Below, one piece after another: positions 7,790 through 16,606 of a stretch of 64,000 nt of DNA. Both the position numbers and the translations under genes were made by a program. Each line of letters starts with the position of its first letter. The first letter of the stretch is position 1. Below the pieces are notes generated by a model. That model searched no databases. It had not been told where the DNA came from and saw only the letters and a program-made list of their open reading frames with translations. The stretch comes from Prauserella isguenensis (GTDB lineage: Bacteria; Actinomycetota; Actinomycetes; Mycobacteriales; Pseudonocardiaceae): NCBI RefSeq assembly GCF_014191605.1, contig NZ_JACHWU010000005.1, forward strand, positions 124,001 to 188,000, read 5' to 3'.

Positions 7790-8404
7790 ATGGACCCCCG
7801 CGATCGAGCGGACGCCGTACTGGCTCGCGCGCAGCGGCGCTCGGGCGTGGTGACGCCGGACAACATGCAGTCACCGATGGACTCGGACGACACCCAGGTC
7901 ATCCCGTCCTCGATCGTCCGCAACGCCGACCAGGACCCCGACGCCACCGCCAAGGTGCCCGCGTCGGTGATCGAGCGCAACGACGAGAGCCACCTCTCGC
8001 AGCCGTCACCGACCGTACCGCTGAACCAGCGCGAGGCCGCCGCACGCGCCGCCGCCGGACACGCCGCGTCCTCGCAGGACACCACTCCCCAGCAGACCTC
8101 GCCCCGGGACGCTGCGCCTGCGTTCGCGGAGAACGCGCGCACCCAGCCGCTGGCGACCCAGGGCGCCCAGCCGGTGGACACGGCGAACGCGCCGCCGGAC
8201 ATGACCTTCACCGGAGCGCCGGTCACGCCCGGCGCACAGAACGCCGGGGCCCAGAATCCGGCGGTTCAGAACACGGCGCAGCCCGCCACGGGCGACGACA
8301 ACGGCCGTGCCGACGAGGCCTCGGGCGGCGGGTTCGTGCCGACGACGAAGGTCGAGCCGGGCAGCGGTACCTCCGAGCTGGCCCGCCGTCTCGAAGGCCT
8401 GTGA
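7790..8404 (+). CDS. Disordered hypothetical protein, lineage-restricted
   Basis: A 204-residue protein beginning MDPRDRADAVLARAQRR. It is low in aromatic residues and rich in Ala, Gln, Pro, Thr and Asn; residues about 100-190 are a run of short Ala-Gln-Asn repeats (GAQNAGAQNPAVQNTAQ). The C-terminus SGTSELARRLEGL looks like an amphipathic helix, and the N-terminal 20 residues another. No signal peptide or membrane segment is seen. The ATG at 7790 has a very strong GGGAGGGCGAGGG leader; an in-frame GTG at 7727 would add 21 residues. I recall similar N-termini (PRDRADAVLARA, VVTPDNxxSPMD) in other Pseudonocardiaceae, always without a known function. Confidence 0.8.
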   Translation: MDPRDRADAVLARAQRRSGVVTPDNMQSPMDSDDTQVIPSSIVRNADQDPDATAKVPASVIERNDESHLSQPSPTVPLNQREAAARAAAGHAASSQDTTPQQTSPRDAAPAFAENARTQPLATQGAQPVDTANAPPDMTFTGAPVTPGAQNAGAQNPAVQNTAQPATGDDNGRADEASGGGFVPTTKVEPGSGTSELARRLEGL

Positions 8405-8410
8405 CGCCGG

Positions 8411-9073
8411 TCAGCCGTCGCCGTCGGTGAGCAGCCCCAGCTCGAGCGCACGGAGCACGGCACGGGTGCGGTCGCGGACGTAGAGCTTCATCAGCACGTT
8501 CGACACATGGTTCTTCACGGTCCCCTCGGCGAGACCGGCGGCATCGGCGATCTCCCGGTTGTTGAAACCACCGGCCAGCAGTCGCAGGATCTCGAGTTCC
8601 CGGTCGGTCAGCGACTCCGGGACGGGCAGATCGGTGAACTCGGGAAACTCGCCCGACGCCTCCGTGGCACGGACGAGCCGTTCGGTGAGCGCGGGCTGCA
8701 CCAGTGAACCGCCCCGGGCCAGCGTGCGGATGGCGTGCACGAGCCGGTCGAGTGTGACGTCCTTGAGCAGGTAGCCGCGCGCCCCGGCGCGGAGCGCCTT
8801 CAACACGAGCTCGTCGTCGTCGAAGGTCGTCAGCACCAGCGCGGGCACGTCGAACCCGCGGTCGCGCATCGCCTCGAGCGTGGCGATTCCGTCGCGTCGC
8901 GGCATGCGCAGGTCGAGCAGCAGCACGTCGGGGGGATCGCGGGTGAGCACCTCGAGGGCCTCGTCGCCGTCGCGGGCCTCGGCCACGATCGTGACGTCGT
9001 CGGCGAGCCCGAGCAGGCTGAGGATGCCCTGCCGGACGAGCGTCTGGTCGTCGACGACTCCGACGCGGATCAC
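8411..9073 (-). CDS. Response regulator, NarL/LuxR type
   Basis: A 220-residue two-component response regulator. The receiver domain (1-120) has VVDDQ, the phospho-accepting Asp in DVLLLDLRMPRRDG, the switch Thr in LTTFDDDE and Lys in GYLLKDV. The C-terminal LuxR helix-turn-helix is ESLTDRELEILRLLAGGFNNREIADAAGLAEGTVKNHVSNVLMKL. The GTG start at 9073 overlaps the kinase stop (GTGA), so the pair is translated together. It is convergent with the disordered protein gene, with only 6 bases between. The divergent ABC exporter at 10387 is the likely target. Confidence 0.95.
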   Translation of the reverse strand: MIRVGVVDDQTLVRQGILSLLGLADDVTIVAEARDGDEALEVLTRDPPDVLLLDLRMPRRDGIATLEAMRDRGFDVPALVLTTFDDDELVLKALRAGARGYLLKDVTLDRLVHAIRTLARGGSLVQPALTERLVRATEASGEFPEFTDLPVPESLTDRELEILRLLAGGFNNREIADAAGLAEGTVKNHVSNVLMKLYVRDRTRAVLRALELGLLTDGDG

Positions 9074-10227
9074 GGTGCGGCCACCGGAATCGCCGCGGGC
9101 GGTAGTTCCAGTTCGACGACGAATCCCTCGCGGCCGTCGAACGTGACCGAACCGCCGAGCTGTTCGGCGCGTTCGGTCAGCCCGGTGAGCCCGTGGCCGA
9201 GCCGCAACACCGACGCGCCGCGCCCGTCGTCGCGGGCACGCAGCACGACGCCGCCGTCGGCCCGGGAACGCACGTCGAGCCAGAGGTTGTCCGCGTCGGC
9301 ATGGCGGATCGCGTTGGTGACGACCTCCTGCGCGCAGCGGACGAGCGCGGTGATCCGCTGTTCGTCGACCTCGACGTCGTCGGCGACCGTCAGGTGTCCG
9401 CGTGGGCGTGGCAGGTCGCGCACCACCGTCTCCAGTGCGGCGCGCAGTTCCGGCGGGCGTGACCGCAGCTCCCCCACCGTCGACCGGACGTCGCTGAGCA
9501 GTTCCTTGGCCAGCAGCCGCGCCCGTTCGACGTCGGCGCCCGCGGCGCCGCTCACCCGGTGCGACGCCGTCTCCAGTTGCAGTGCCAGCGCGGACAGCTT
9601 GTGCCCCAGCACGTCGTGCAGCTCCCGGGCGATGCGGAGGCGTTCCTGGGCCTGGCTCGACTCGGCGAGCAGCGCGGTGGCACTGCGCAGTTCGGTGTGG
9701 GCGACGGCGAGGCGTTCGTTGGCCTCCTGCTCGCGCTGTCCCGCCCAGGTCGTGAACAGGTAGAGCACCTGCAGCACGGCGTACAGGAACGTGCTCAGCA
9801 GCAGGTCGAGCGGACCGACCCCGTGCCACAGGCCCGCCGCGGCCACGACCACGGTGTTGCCCGCGACGATCCCCACGGCCAGCCGCGCCGACGCGTACTG
9901 CGCCGCGATCGCGGCCGCGAACACCAGCAGGATCGGCGTCACCCCGCGGTTGCCGGACAGCAGTACGATCCCGGCTCCGCAGGCCGTCGTGAGCAGCGCG
10001 CAGCTCACCACCCCGGCGCGGTGTCCCCGTGTGCCCGCGACCGCCGTCGCCACGAACGCCACGAGGAATCCGGCGTAGCACACCAGCCACAACCAGAACG
10101 GGCCGCGCGTGACCGGTTCCACGGCGGCGTCGCCGGAGAGCTCGACGACGACGATCGGCATCCCGACGATGAGGTAGATCGCCAGCCCCGCCGTCGCTGC
10201 CGCCACTTCGAGGCGTTCCTTGCCCAT
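9070..10227 (-). CDS. Sensor histidine kinase (HisKA_3 / DesK type)
   Basis: A 385-residue membrane kinase. Residues 1-165 have about six hydrophobic helices and no large extracellular loop, as in intramembrane-sensing kinases. The dimerisation domain has the phospho-accepting His in ERLRIARELHDVLGHKLSALALQLE. The ATPase domain has an N-box near VVTNAIRHADADN, a DDGRGA box and GHGLTGLTERAEQLGG. It pairs with the overlapping NarL-type regulator and is divergent from an ABC exporter, a layout typical of systems sensing membrane stress, lipids or antibiotics. Confidence 0.93.
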   Translation of the reverse strand: MGKERLEVAAATAGLAIYLIVGMPIVVVELSGDAAVEPVTRGPFWLWLVCYAGFLVAFVATAVAGTRGHRAGVVSCALLTTACGAGIVLLSGNRGVTPILLVFAAAIAAQYASARLAVGIVAGNTVVVAAAGLWHGVGPLDLLLSTFLYAVLQVLYLFTTWAGQREQEANERLAVAHTELRSATALLAESSQAQERLRIARELHDVLGHKLSALALQLETASHRVSGAAGADVERARLLAKELLSDVRSTVGELRSRPPELRAALETVVRDLPRPRGHLTVADDVEVDEQRITALVRCAQEVVTNAIRHADADNLWLDVRSRADGGVVLRARDDGRGASVLRLGHGLTGLTERAEQLGGSVTFDGREGFVVELELPPAAIPVAAP

Positions 10228-10386
10228 CCGCCGAGTCTAGAAGTGCGCCCCGGCGCGGGCACCTGCCGGAAGTCATGCCCGCGAGACGTGACCTTCGGCA
10301 GACGACAGCGCGCCCGCCGACTGCCTAATTTCACCGGTGACAGCAGGGCCGACCGGGCGAACCCGGCCTCACGGAAAGCGGGCGAC

Positions 10387-11199
10387 ATGGCCGTCATCGA
10401 GGTCAGAGACATCCACAAGCGCTACGGCGACACGGTCGCGGTCGACGGCGTCTGCTTCGACGTCGAAGCAGGCGAGATCTTCGGCGTGCTCGGCAGGAAC
10501 GGGGCGGGCAAGACGACCACCGTCGAGATCATCGAAGGACTGCGCACCCCCGACTCCGGCCTGGTGCGGGTCCTCGGGCTCGACCCGGTGCGGGATCACA
10601 GGGCGCTGCGAACGGTGCTCGGGGTGCAGCTCCAGGAGGGGGCGCTGCCGGACAAGGCGACAGCGGGCGAGATGGTGCGGCTGTACCGGTCGTTCTACGC
10701 CGACGGCGCCGACCCGGACCGGCTGCTCGGCGAACTCGGGCTCGACGACAAGCGCGACACGTTCGTCGACGAGCTCTCCGGCGGGCAGCTGCAGCGGCTG
10801 TCGATCGCGTTGGCGCTCGTCGGCAAGCCACGCGTCGCGGTTCTCGACGAGCTCACCAGCGGGCTCGACCCGCGGGCCTGCCGCGACACGTGGGAGTTGA
10901 TCGAGCAGGTGCGGGCCGCGGGCGTGACGATTCTGCTGGTCACGCACTTCATGGACGAGGCGCAACGGCTGTGCGACCGCATCGCCGTGTTCGACCGTGG
11001 GCGGATCGCCGCGCTGGACACACCCGACGGGCTCGTCGCGCGCACCCACGGTCGCGGCGGCGCGTCCCTCGACGAGGCGTTCCTCGCGATGACCGGCGCC
11101 GACGACGAGGGCGACGGACTCGACGACGTCCTCGGCGGTGCCGGGCTCGACGAGGCCGACCGTGCCCGCGGCGATGCGGACGGGCAGGTGTGGTCATGA
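10387..11199 (+). CDS. ABC transporter ATP-binding protein (DrrA/CcmA type)
   Basis: A 270-residue ABC ATPase. It has the Walker A GRNGAGKTT, Q-loop VQLQEGALPD, signature LSGGQLQRLSIA, Walker B VAVLDELTSGLDP and switch His in LVTHFMDEA. The Walker B tail reads DELTSGLD rather than the usual DEPTxGLD, so the Pro after the catalytic Glu is replaced by Leu. The last 40 residues are Asp/Gly-rich. It overlaps the permease gene by 4 bases (ATGA). As an export ATPase it probably serves drug, lipid or peptide efflux, under control of the divergent two-component system. Confidence 0.95.
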   Translation: MAVIEVRDIHKRYGDTVAVDGVCFDVEAGEIFGVLGRNGAGKTTTVEIIEGLRTPDSGLVRVLGLDPVRDHRALRTVLGVQLQEGALPDKATAGEMVRLYRSFYADGADPDRLLGELGLDDKRDTFVDELSGGQLQRLSIALALVGKPRVAVLDELTSGLDPRACRDTWELIEQVRAAGVTILLVTHFMDEAQRLCDRIAVFDRGRIAALDTPDGLVARTHGRGGASLDEAFLAMTGADDEGDGLDDVLGGAGLDEADRARGDADGQVWS

Positions 11200-11969
11200 C
11201 GGACACCGTGACGCCTCCGCGAGGGCCGGGGCTGCGGGCGTGGCGAGCGCTCGTCGCGCACGAGGGACGCATGGTCCGCCGGGACACCGCGGGGCTGGTC
11301 ATCCCGCTGGGCCTGCCGCTGCTGCTCCTGGTTATGAACGGCAGTGGCGACTCCCCTCCCGTGCCCGGCCTCGACGGCATGTCGCAGCAGCTCGCCTACG
11401 TGCTGCCCATGGTGATCGTGCTGACCATCGCCACCGTCGGCGTGATCAACATGCCGTCGTTCCTGGCGACCTACCGCCGCTACAAGATCCTCCGGCGGCT
11501 GGCCGTCACGCCGGCGCGGCCCTCGATGGTGCTGGTGGCGCAGGCCGTGGTCGGGCTGGCACAGGCGTTCGCCGGGATCGTGCTCGTCGTCGTGGCCGCG
11601 GCGGTGCTGTTCGGACTGTCCGCACCCGCGGACCCGCTCGGCCTCGTAGTCGCACTCGCGCTGACGACGACGGCGATGTTCGCGCTGGGCATGTTGGTCG
11701 CGGCGGTGTCCCCGACGCCGAACGCCGCGCTGGCGATCGGGCTCGTGTCGTTCTTCGTCCTGATGGCGCTGGGCGGCGGGTTCGGCCCCCGCGGCAATCT
11801 GCCCGACGGCGTCGCGGCCGTAGGCGCGTACCTGCCGTTCGGCGCCGGACTCGACACCCTGATGGCCGCGTGGACTGGCGGGCCACTCGACGTCGTCCAG
11901 CTCGGTGCGCTCGCCGGCGTCACCGTGGTCGCCGCGGCGGTGTCGGCGCGGCTGTTCCGCTGGGAGTGA
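11196..11969 (+). CDS. ABC-2 type transporter permease
   Basis: A 257-residue membrane protein with six hydrophobic segments: about residues 30-45, 60-85, 110-135, 145-165, 175-195 and 230-250. The topology, the EGRMVRRDTAGLVIPLGLPLLLLVMN start and the YKILRRLAVTP loop fit ABC-2 export permeases. It starts at 11196 within ATGA shared with the ATPase stop, so the two form one exporter. It converges on wbbL, whose stop is adjacent at 11970, leaving no intergenic space. Confidence 0.93.
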   Translation: MTDTVTPPRGPGLRAWRALVAHEGRMVRRDTAGLVIPLGLPLLLLVMNGSGDSPPVPGLDGMSQQLAYVLPMVIVLTIATVGVINMPSFLATYRRYKILRRLAVTPARPSMVLVAQAVVGLAQAFAGIVLVVVAAAVLFGLSAPADPLGLVVALALTTTAMFALGMLVAAVSPTPNAALAIGLVSFFVLMALGGGFGPRGNLPDGVAAVGAYLPFGAGLDTLMAAWTGGPLDVVQLGALAGVTVVAAAVSARLFRWE

Positions 11970-12833
11970 TCAGGCCCGGCGGGTCTCCAGCTTCAGCCGC
12001 AACTGCAGGCCGAGCTTCACGGCGGCGAGGAACGGCTTCCACCGGAGCCCGCGGTGCCGGTCGGCCAGGTAGCGGTACGCGCTGTCGTGGTGCACGGCGA
12101 GCATCGTCGCCGAGGCCTTCGACGTCGACTCCCCGCCGATGTGCATCACGGCCGCCGACGGTGCGTAGACGTTCAGCCACCCGGCCCTGGCGATGCGGTC
12201 CCCGAGGTCGACGTCCTCGAAGTACATGAAGTAGCGCGGGTCGAACCCGTCGACCGAGTCGAACGCCTCCCGGCGGATCAACTGGCACGACCCGGACAGC
12301 CAGCCCGCGGTGCGTTCGGTGGGCTCGCCGCTCTCCTGACGGTAGGCGCGGGTCCACGGGTTCGACGGCCAGATCTTGCCGAACACGGCGTGACCGATAC
12401 CGCGCCCCGGCGACGGCAGCAGCCGCGCCGACGGGTACACCGACCCGTCGGGTTCGCGGATCAACGGACCGAACGCACCGCCGCGGGGCCACCGTGCGGT
12501 GACGGCGAGCAGCGCGTCCAACGAACCGGCGTCCCATTCGAGGTCCGGGTTGGCGACGACGACCCAGCCGACGTCGTCGCCGAGTTCGGCGACCCCGCGG
12601 TTGGCGGCGGCGCCGTAGCCGAGGTTCTGGCCCATGGGTACGAGCCGCACGTTCGCCCGCTCGGCCGCCTTCTCGGGCGCACCGTCGACGGACCCGTTGT
12701 CGGCGAGCACGACCTGCACGTCGCGGTCGGTCGCCGAGGCGAGGGTGTCGAGGAACCGTTCGAGGGTCGCGCCCGGGGAGTACGTCACGGTCACCACCGC
12801 GACGCCGTCACCGTAGGTCTTCGGCTCGGTCAC
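11970..12833 (-). CDS. wbbL: GT2 glycosyltransferase, rhamnosyltransferase WbbL-like
   Basis: A 287-residue family 2 glycosyltransferase. It has VAVVTVTYSPG, LADNGSVDG, LGYGAAANRG, VVVANPDLEWD (acidic metal-binding motif) and GWLSGSCQLIRREAFDSVDGFDPRYFMYFEDVDLGDR, the WbbL/rhamnosyltransferase pattern. The M. tuberculosis ortholog Rv3265c transfers L-rhamnose from dTDP-rhamnose to decaprenyl-diphospho-GlcNAc, making the arabinogalactan linker. The presence of rmlB, rmlD and LCP ligases nearby supports this. The start is GTG at 12833 (VTEPKTYGDG). A conserved 33-bp element lies about 38 bases upstream. Confidence 0.9.
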   Translation of the reverse strand: MTEPKTYGDGVAVVTVTYSPGATLERFLDTLASATDRDVQVVLADNGSVDGAPEKAAERANVRLVPMGQNLGYGAAANRGVAELGDDVGWVVVANPDLEWDAGSLDALLAVTARWPRGGAFGPLIREPDGSVYPSARLLPSPGRGIGHAVFGKIWPSNPWTRAYRQESGEPTERTAGWLSGSCQLIRREAFDSVDGFDPRYFMYFEDVDLGDRIARAGWLNVYAPSAAVMHIGGESTSKASATMLAVHHDSAYRYLADRHRGLRWKPFLAAVKLGLQLRLKLETRRA

Positions 12834-12870
12834 GCGGACATTCTGCACCCGCCGCACCGGCGCACCCCGG

Positions 12871-12904
12871 ATGCCCCCAAGGGCGGCATGGTGGCGTTCA
12901 GCGC
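12871..12904 (-). repeat. Interspersed 33-bp element, copy 1
   Basis: On the plus strand it reads ATGCCCCCAAGGGCGGCATGG followed within a few bases by CGTTCAGCGC. The segment ATGCCCCCAAGGGCGGCAT can fold as a small hairpin. It lies 38 bases upstream of the wbbL start on the minus strand. Related copies are at 15449-15480 and 40423-40455. Confidence 0.55.
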
Positions 12905-12998
12905 GGCGGATCCCTGCCCTTGCGTCCACAACCACGCGGCACGTGTCCGATGTCGGGCGGGAGTGGGCGATCGGCCGGCGCGGCATGCCGAGCGCAGA

Positions 12999-13028
12999 GC
13001 ACGCGTGTCGAGTGCAGGACACGCGGGC
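12999..13028 (-). terminator. Sister-form 3'-end repeat forming a hairpin
   Basis: A perfect inverted repeat, GCGTGTC (13003-13009) and GACACGC (13018-13024), flanks an 8-base loop. The right arm is the sister-form repeat GTGTCCTGCACTCG on the minus strand. It follows the minus-strand glycosyltransferase that ends at 13068 and probably ends its transcript. Between it and that stop lies a 15-bp tandem repeat (13034-13063). Confidence 0.55.
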
Positions 13029-13033
13029 AGGGC

Positions 13034-13077
13034 CGGGTCGGGCGGGGTCGGGTCGGGCGGGGTCGGGTCAGTGCGGG
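13034..13077 (-). repeat. 15-bp tandem repeat spanning a stop codon
   Basis: CGGGTCGGGCGGGGT occurs twice exactly (13034-13048 and 13049-13063), then a diverged third unit CGGGTCAGTGCGGG contains the TCA that is the stop codon of the minus-strand glycosyltransferase gene. Confidence 0.75.
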
Positions 13078-14213
13078 AGGCGCGCGGCGTGGACGGCCCT
13101 GTCGTAGGCCTCACGGTGACGTTCGGCGGTGGAGCACCACGAGAAGTCCTTCGCCCTGCGTTGCGCGGCCGAGGCCAGGCGGGAGCGGCGCGCCGGGTCG
13201 TCGAGCAGGTCCCGCACCGCGGCCGCGACGTCGCCCGCACCGACCCCGCAGTAGGCCACGGCGTCGCCGCCCACCTCGGGCAGCGCCAGCCGCCGCGTCG
13301 TCAGCACACAGGCGCCCGACGCCATCGCCTCGAGCACCGGCAGCCCGAAGCCCTCGCCGAGACTCGGATACGCGACGAGCTCGCTGCCGCCCAGGAATCC
13401 GGCCAACGTGTCGAACGGCAGGTAACCGGCGCGGATGACGCGCAGCCGGTGCGGCACGGAGTCGAGCGCGGACTCGACCTGCCGGTCCCATCCGGGCTGG
13501 CCGGCGAGCACGAGTGCGGGCGGTTCCGGCATGTCCTCGACGGCGTGGGCGAACCCTCGTACGAGGGCGGGCACGTTCTTGCGCGGTTCGAGCGCGCCGA
13601 GGAACGCGACGTACGGCGTGGTGCCGAGGCCGACGGCGTCACGCGCGGCCTGCCGCTCCTCGGGCGACGGCACGTGGAACCGCTCCTCGTCGACGCCGTG
13701 GTGGATGACCTCGACGCGCGCGCCGGAGGCCGGGGCGACACGGGAGAGTTCCTCGGCGGTGGCGTCACTGGGTACGACGCACACGTCCGCTCGCCGCAGG
13801 GCGGTGGACGTCCACGCGCGGAAGAAGCGCGCCTTGACCGACGAGTGCAGCACCGGGTCGGTGAAGAACGTCGCGTCGTGCAGCGTCACCACCGATGCGG
13901 CGCGGCTGGCGAGCGGCATCGTGTAGTGCGGCGAGTGGACGACCTCGGCGCCGAGCCGTCCCACGAGCCGTGGCAGGGTGGCCTGCTCCCAGGTCAGGCG
14001 GGCCGTGCGGGTGGCGGTCGACTCGGCGGCGGGCACGATCTCCGCGTGCGGGGCGAGGCCTGCGTACAGCTCGGTGTCGCGCGGCTGGCACACCACGGAA
14101 ATCGCCGCCCCGTCGGTGTCGAGGGCGGCGACCAGTGAGTCGACATATCTGCCGACGCCACCGCGGTCGGCAGGCACAGCGGTGGCGTCGATCAACACTC
14201 TGGGATCGGCCAC
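13068..14213 (-). CDS. GT4-family glycosyltransferase
   Basis: A 381-residue GT-B fold glycosyltransferase. The N-terminal domain has VLIDATAVPADRGGVGRYVDSLV and VVHSPHYTMPL; the C-terminal nucleotide-sugar domain has YVAFLGALEPRKNVPALVRGF and the EX7E-type SLGEGFGLPVLEAMASG. These are standard for retaining GT4 enzymes such as polyprenyl-linked mannosyl or rhamnosyl transferases. GTG 14213 (VADPRVLIDATAVP) is preferred; an upstream ATG at 14267 would add an unconserved 18 residues. It lies among cell-wall glycosylation genes in the same direction as wbbL. Donor and acceptor are unknown. Confidence 0.88.
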   Translation of the reverse strand: MADPRVLIDATAVPADRGGVGRYVDSLVAALDTDGAAISVVCQPRDTELYAGLAPHAEIVPAAESTATRTARLTWEQATLPRLVGRLGAEVVHSPHYTMPLASRAASVVTLHDATFFTDPVLHSSVKARFFRAWTSTALRRADVCVVPSDATAEELSRVAPASGARVEVIHHGVDEERFHVPSPEERQAARDAVGLGTTPYVAFLGALEPRKNVPALVRGFAHAVEDMPEPPALVLAGQPGWDRQVESALDSVPHRLRVIRAGYLPFDTLAGFLGGSELVAYPSLGEGFGLPVLEAMASGACVLTTRRLALPEVGGDAVAYCGVGAGDVAAAVRDLLDDPARRSRLASAAQRRAKDFSWCSTAERHREAYDRAVHAARLPH

Positions 14214-14346
14214 CCGAGCAGGGTACGACTCCGGAAGTGACGTTTGTCGGGTGTTCGCCAAAATCACGGCGAGGTCACGGGGGCATCACGGCCGGTCAGC
14301 GGACTGTGGACCACTCCACTGCGGCCACCGGCCGTCGCAGGCTCAC

Positions 14347-15438
14347 TCAGTCCCGGGACGACGTGTGCAGGCGCCAGATCGTCTCGGCGGCCGCACGCCA
14401 CGTGAACGCCCGCGCACGCCCGCGCCCGGCACGTCCGAGTGCTGCCGCGAGGTCGCGGTCGGTCAGGACCTCCCGCAACGCCGCCGCGAGCGCGTCCTCG
14501 TCACCACGCGGTACGCACCGGCCCGCACCACCGGCGACCTCCACGAGCGCCGGCGCGTCCGAATGCACCACGGGCACCCCCTCGGCCATCGCCTCCAGCA
14601 CGGGCAGGCCGAAGCCCTCGGCGAGGCTCGGCACTGCCAGCACGCTCGCCCCGCGCAGCACGGAGACGAGCGCTGCATCGGGAAGTGCGCCGAGCACGCG
14701 GAGCCGCTCGGGCGGCAGTCCTGCGTCGGCGGCGATGCGCCGCGGGTCCAGGCCACCCCAGCCGGGCTGCCCAGCCAGCACGAGCGCCGCGCCGTCGACG
14801 GCGGCCGTCGCCCGGATCAGCGCGTCGATGCCCTTGCGTGGTTCGACGGTGCCGATGGCGAGCACGTACCGCTCCGGAAGGTCCGGACGTGCGGCGCGGG
14901 CCGGGTCGGGTTCGGGCCACGTCGTCGTGCCGTGACCGACGACCCGCACCGGGGCGGGGCCGCTGACGTGGCGCGCGAGGTCGTCGGCCACGGTACGGGT
15001 GGGGACGACGACGGCGTCCGCGCGGTGCAGCGCGGTCGTGATCGCCGCGCGGTGCCAGGCGACGCCGCGCGGGGTGAGCGTGTCCGGGTGGGTCCACGGG
15101 ACGGTGTCGTGCACGGTGACCGACAGCGTGCGGCCGCGCGGTGCGCGCGGCGGCGCCAGAGGTGTCGGTGCGTGGACCGCGTCGCCACCGGGCCACCAGG
15201 GCAGACCCCGCCGCCACAGTTCGGTCAGCACCCGGCGCGGCACCGGCAGTGTCCGCGGTCCCGCGACGCCGGGGATCCGCGCGGCCCCGACGTCCGCGTG
15301 CCGCGCGACGACCCCGCCCACCCGCCAGCCGTCCGGCGCTGTCTCCGCCAGCGCGCGCAGCAGCTCCGCCGTGTACCGGCCCGTCCCGCCCGGCACCGGT
15401 GCCAGCACCTGCTCGGCAACGACCGTCAACTCCCGCAC
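14347..15438 (-). CDS. GT4-family glycosyltransferase
   Basis: A 363-residue GT-B enzyme paralogous to its neighbour at 13068. It has VLAPVPGGTGRYTAELLRAL, VHDTVPWTHPDTLTPRGVAWHRA, RYVLAIGTVEPRKGIDALIRA and PSLAEGFGLPVLEAMAEG (donor-binding EX7E motif). The GTG start at 15438 (VRELTVVAEQ) is preferred. A 32-bp interspersed element lies immediately upstream. There are 133 bases to the next gene in the same direction. It probably builds the same glycan as the neighbouring enzymes; the sugar cannot be assigned. Confidence 0.88.
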   Translation of the reverse strand: MRELTVVAEQVLAPVPGGTGRYTAELLRALAETAPDGWRVGGVVARHADVGAARIPGVAGPRTLPVPRRVLTELWRRGLPWWPGGDAVHAPTPLAPPRAPRGRTLSVTVHDTVPWTHPDTLTPRGVAWHRAAITTALHRADAVVVPTRTVADDLARHVSGPAPVRVVGHGTTTWPEPDPARAARPDLPERYVLAIGTVEPRKGIDALIRATAAVDGAALVLAGQPGWGGLDPRRIAADAGLPPERLRVLGALPDAALVSVLRGASVLAVPSLAEGFGLPVLEAMAEGVPVVHSDAPALVEVAGGAGRCVPRGDEDALAAALREVLTDRDLAAALGRAGRGRARAFTWRAAAETIWRLHTSSRD

Positions 15439-15448
15439 GCGGCCATTC

Positions 15449-15480
15449 TGCCCCCGAGGGCACCGTGGGGCGTTGAGCGC
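15449..15480 (-). repeat. Interspersed 33-bp element, copy 2
   Basis: On the plus strand it reads TGCCCCCGAGGGCACCGTGG then GGCGTTGAGCGC. It matches copy 1 (12871-12904) at about 26 of 32 positions. It sits 11 bases upstream of the GT4 start codon on the minus strand, in the 5' leader. The GCCC-CCGA-GGGC part can form a small hairpin. Confidence 0.55.
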
Positions 15481-15662
15481 AGTCACGCATCTGCGTACCC
15501 CTCGAAGGGCGGTGGCCGGGCCGGCGGGCGGGAGCCCCGAATGCTCCCCTCCTCATGGTCGGCGTCAGGCCAGGTCCAGCACCAGGATCGGCACCGGCCC
15601 CGACCCGGTTCACGCTCCGTCCCGCCTGCCGCCCGGCCGCGGCGCTCGCTACTGTGCTGTCC

Positions 15663-16577
15663 ATGCCCGCCACCACCGTCGTCGTCGTGACGTGGCGCGG
15701 TGCGGCCCACCTCGGCGACTGCCTCGACGGGCTCGCCGCGCAGACACGTCCACACCGGACACTCGTGGTCGACAACGCCGCCGACGAGGCGACCCGGCGG
15801 GTCCTCGCCGAGCACCCGAGCGCACCCGAGGTGCTGCGGCTCGGCACCAACACGGGCTACGCGGGCGGCATCGCGGCGGCACTCGACGACGTCGAAACCG
15901 AGTTCGTGGCGTGGCTGAACGACGACGCGGTGCCCTCCCCCGGCTGGCTCGCCGACCTCGAAGCCGCCGCGGGCCCGGCCGTCGGTGCCGTCACCTCGCG
16001 GCTCGTCCGCCCCGACGGCACGGTGCAGTCCACCGGCGTCGGCCTCACCGCCGACGGCCACGGCCACGACCTCGCCGAGACCTCCGCACCCGCACCGTTC
16101 GGGTTCTGCGGCGGCGCCGCGCTCGTGCGCACGCGGGCGCTCCGCGACGTCGGCGGGGTCCCCGCCGAGTTCTTCTGCTACTACGAGGACACCGACACCT
16201 CCTGGCGGCTGCGCCTGGCCGGCTGGGCCGTCGCGGCCGTCCCGACCGGTGTCCACCACCGGCACGGCGCCAGCACCCGGCCCGGCTCCGCCGCCTTCCA
16301 CCGGTGGAACGAGCGCAACCGCCTGCTGACACTGCTGCGCTGTGCTCCCGCGGGCGTCGCGCTGCGCGAACTCGCCCGGTTCGCCGCCCTGACGGCGCTT
16401 CTGCCGTTCCGCGGTCGCGCCGCTGCCGAAGCGGCCAACTTCGACCCGCGCCTGCGCCTGCGCGTACTGGCCGACATCGCCCTCCGGACACACTGGCTGT
16501 GGCGGACGCGGCGGGACGTCACGCGCCGTTCGACGGTCGGCCGAGGCTCCGTCTGGCGGCACTGGGCAGGCGGATAA
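15663..16577 (+). CDS. GT2-family glycosyltransferase (rhamnosyltransferase-like)
   Basis: A 304-residue family 2 enzyme. It has TTVVVVTWRGAAHLGDCLDGL, LVVDNAADE, NTGYAGGIAAAL, VAWLNDDAVPSP (metal-binding Asp pair) and FGFCGGAALVRTRALRDVGGVPAEFFCYYEDTDTSWRL, the pattern of WbbL-like transferases. The C-terminal 80 residues are basic with one hydrophobic stretch and may be membrane-associated. The ATG at 15663 is divergent from the GT4 gene at 15438. It is followed after 29 bases by the GT2-GT4 fusion gene, so the two are probably one operon. Confidence 0.88.
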   Translation: MPATTVVVVTWRGAAHLGDCLDGLAAQTRPHRTLVVDNAADEATRRVLAEHPSAPEVLRLGTNTGYAGGIAAALDDVETEFVAWLNDDAVPSPGWLADLEAAAGPAVGAVTSRLVRPDGTVQSTGVGLTADGHGHDLAETSAPAPFGFCGGAALVRTRALRDVGGVPAEFFCYYEDTDTSWRLRLAGWAVAAVPTGVHHRHGASTRPGSAAFHRWNERNRLLTLLRCAPAGVALRELARFAALTALLPFRGRAAAEAANFDPRLRLRVLADIALRTHWLWRTRRDVTRRSTVGRGSVWRHWAGG

Positions 16578-16606
16578 GCTGGGGCGACTGAGGGGAAGGA
16601 GCGCCC

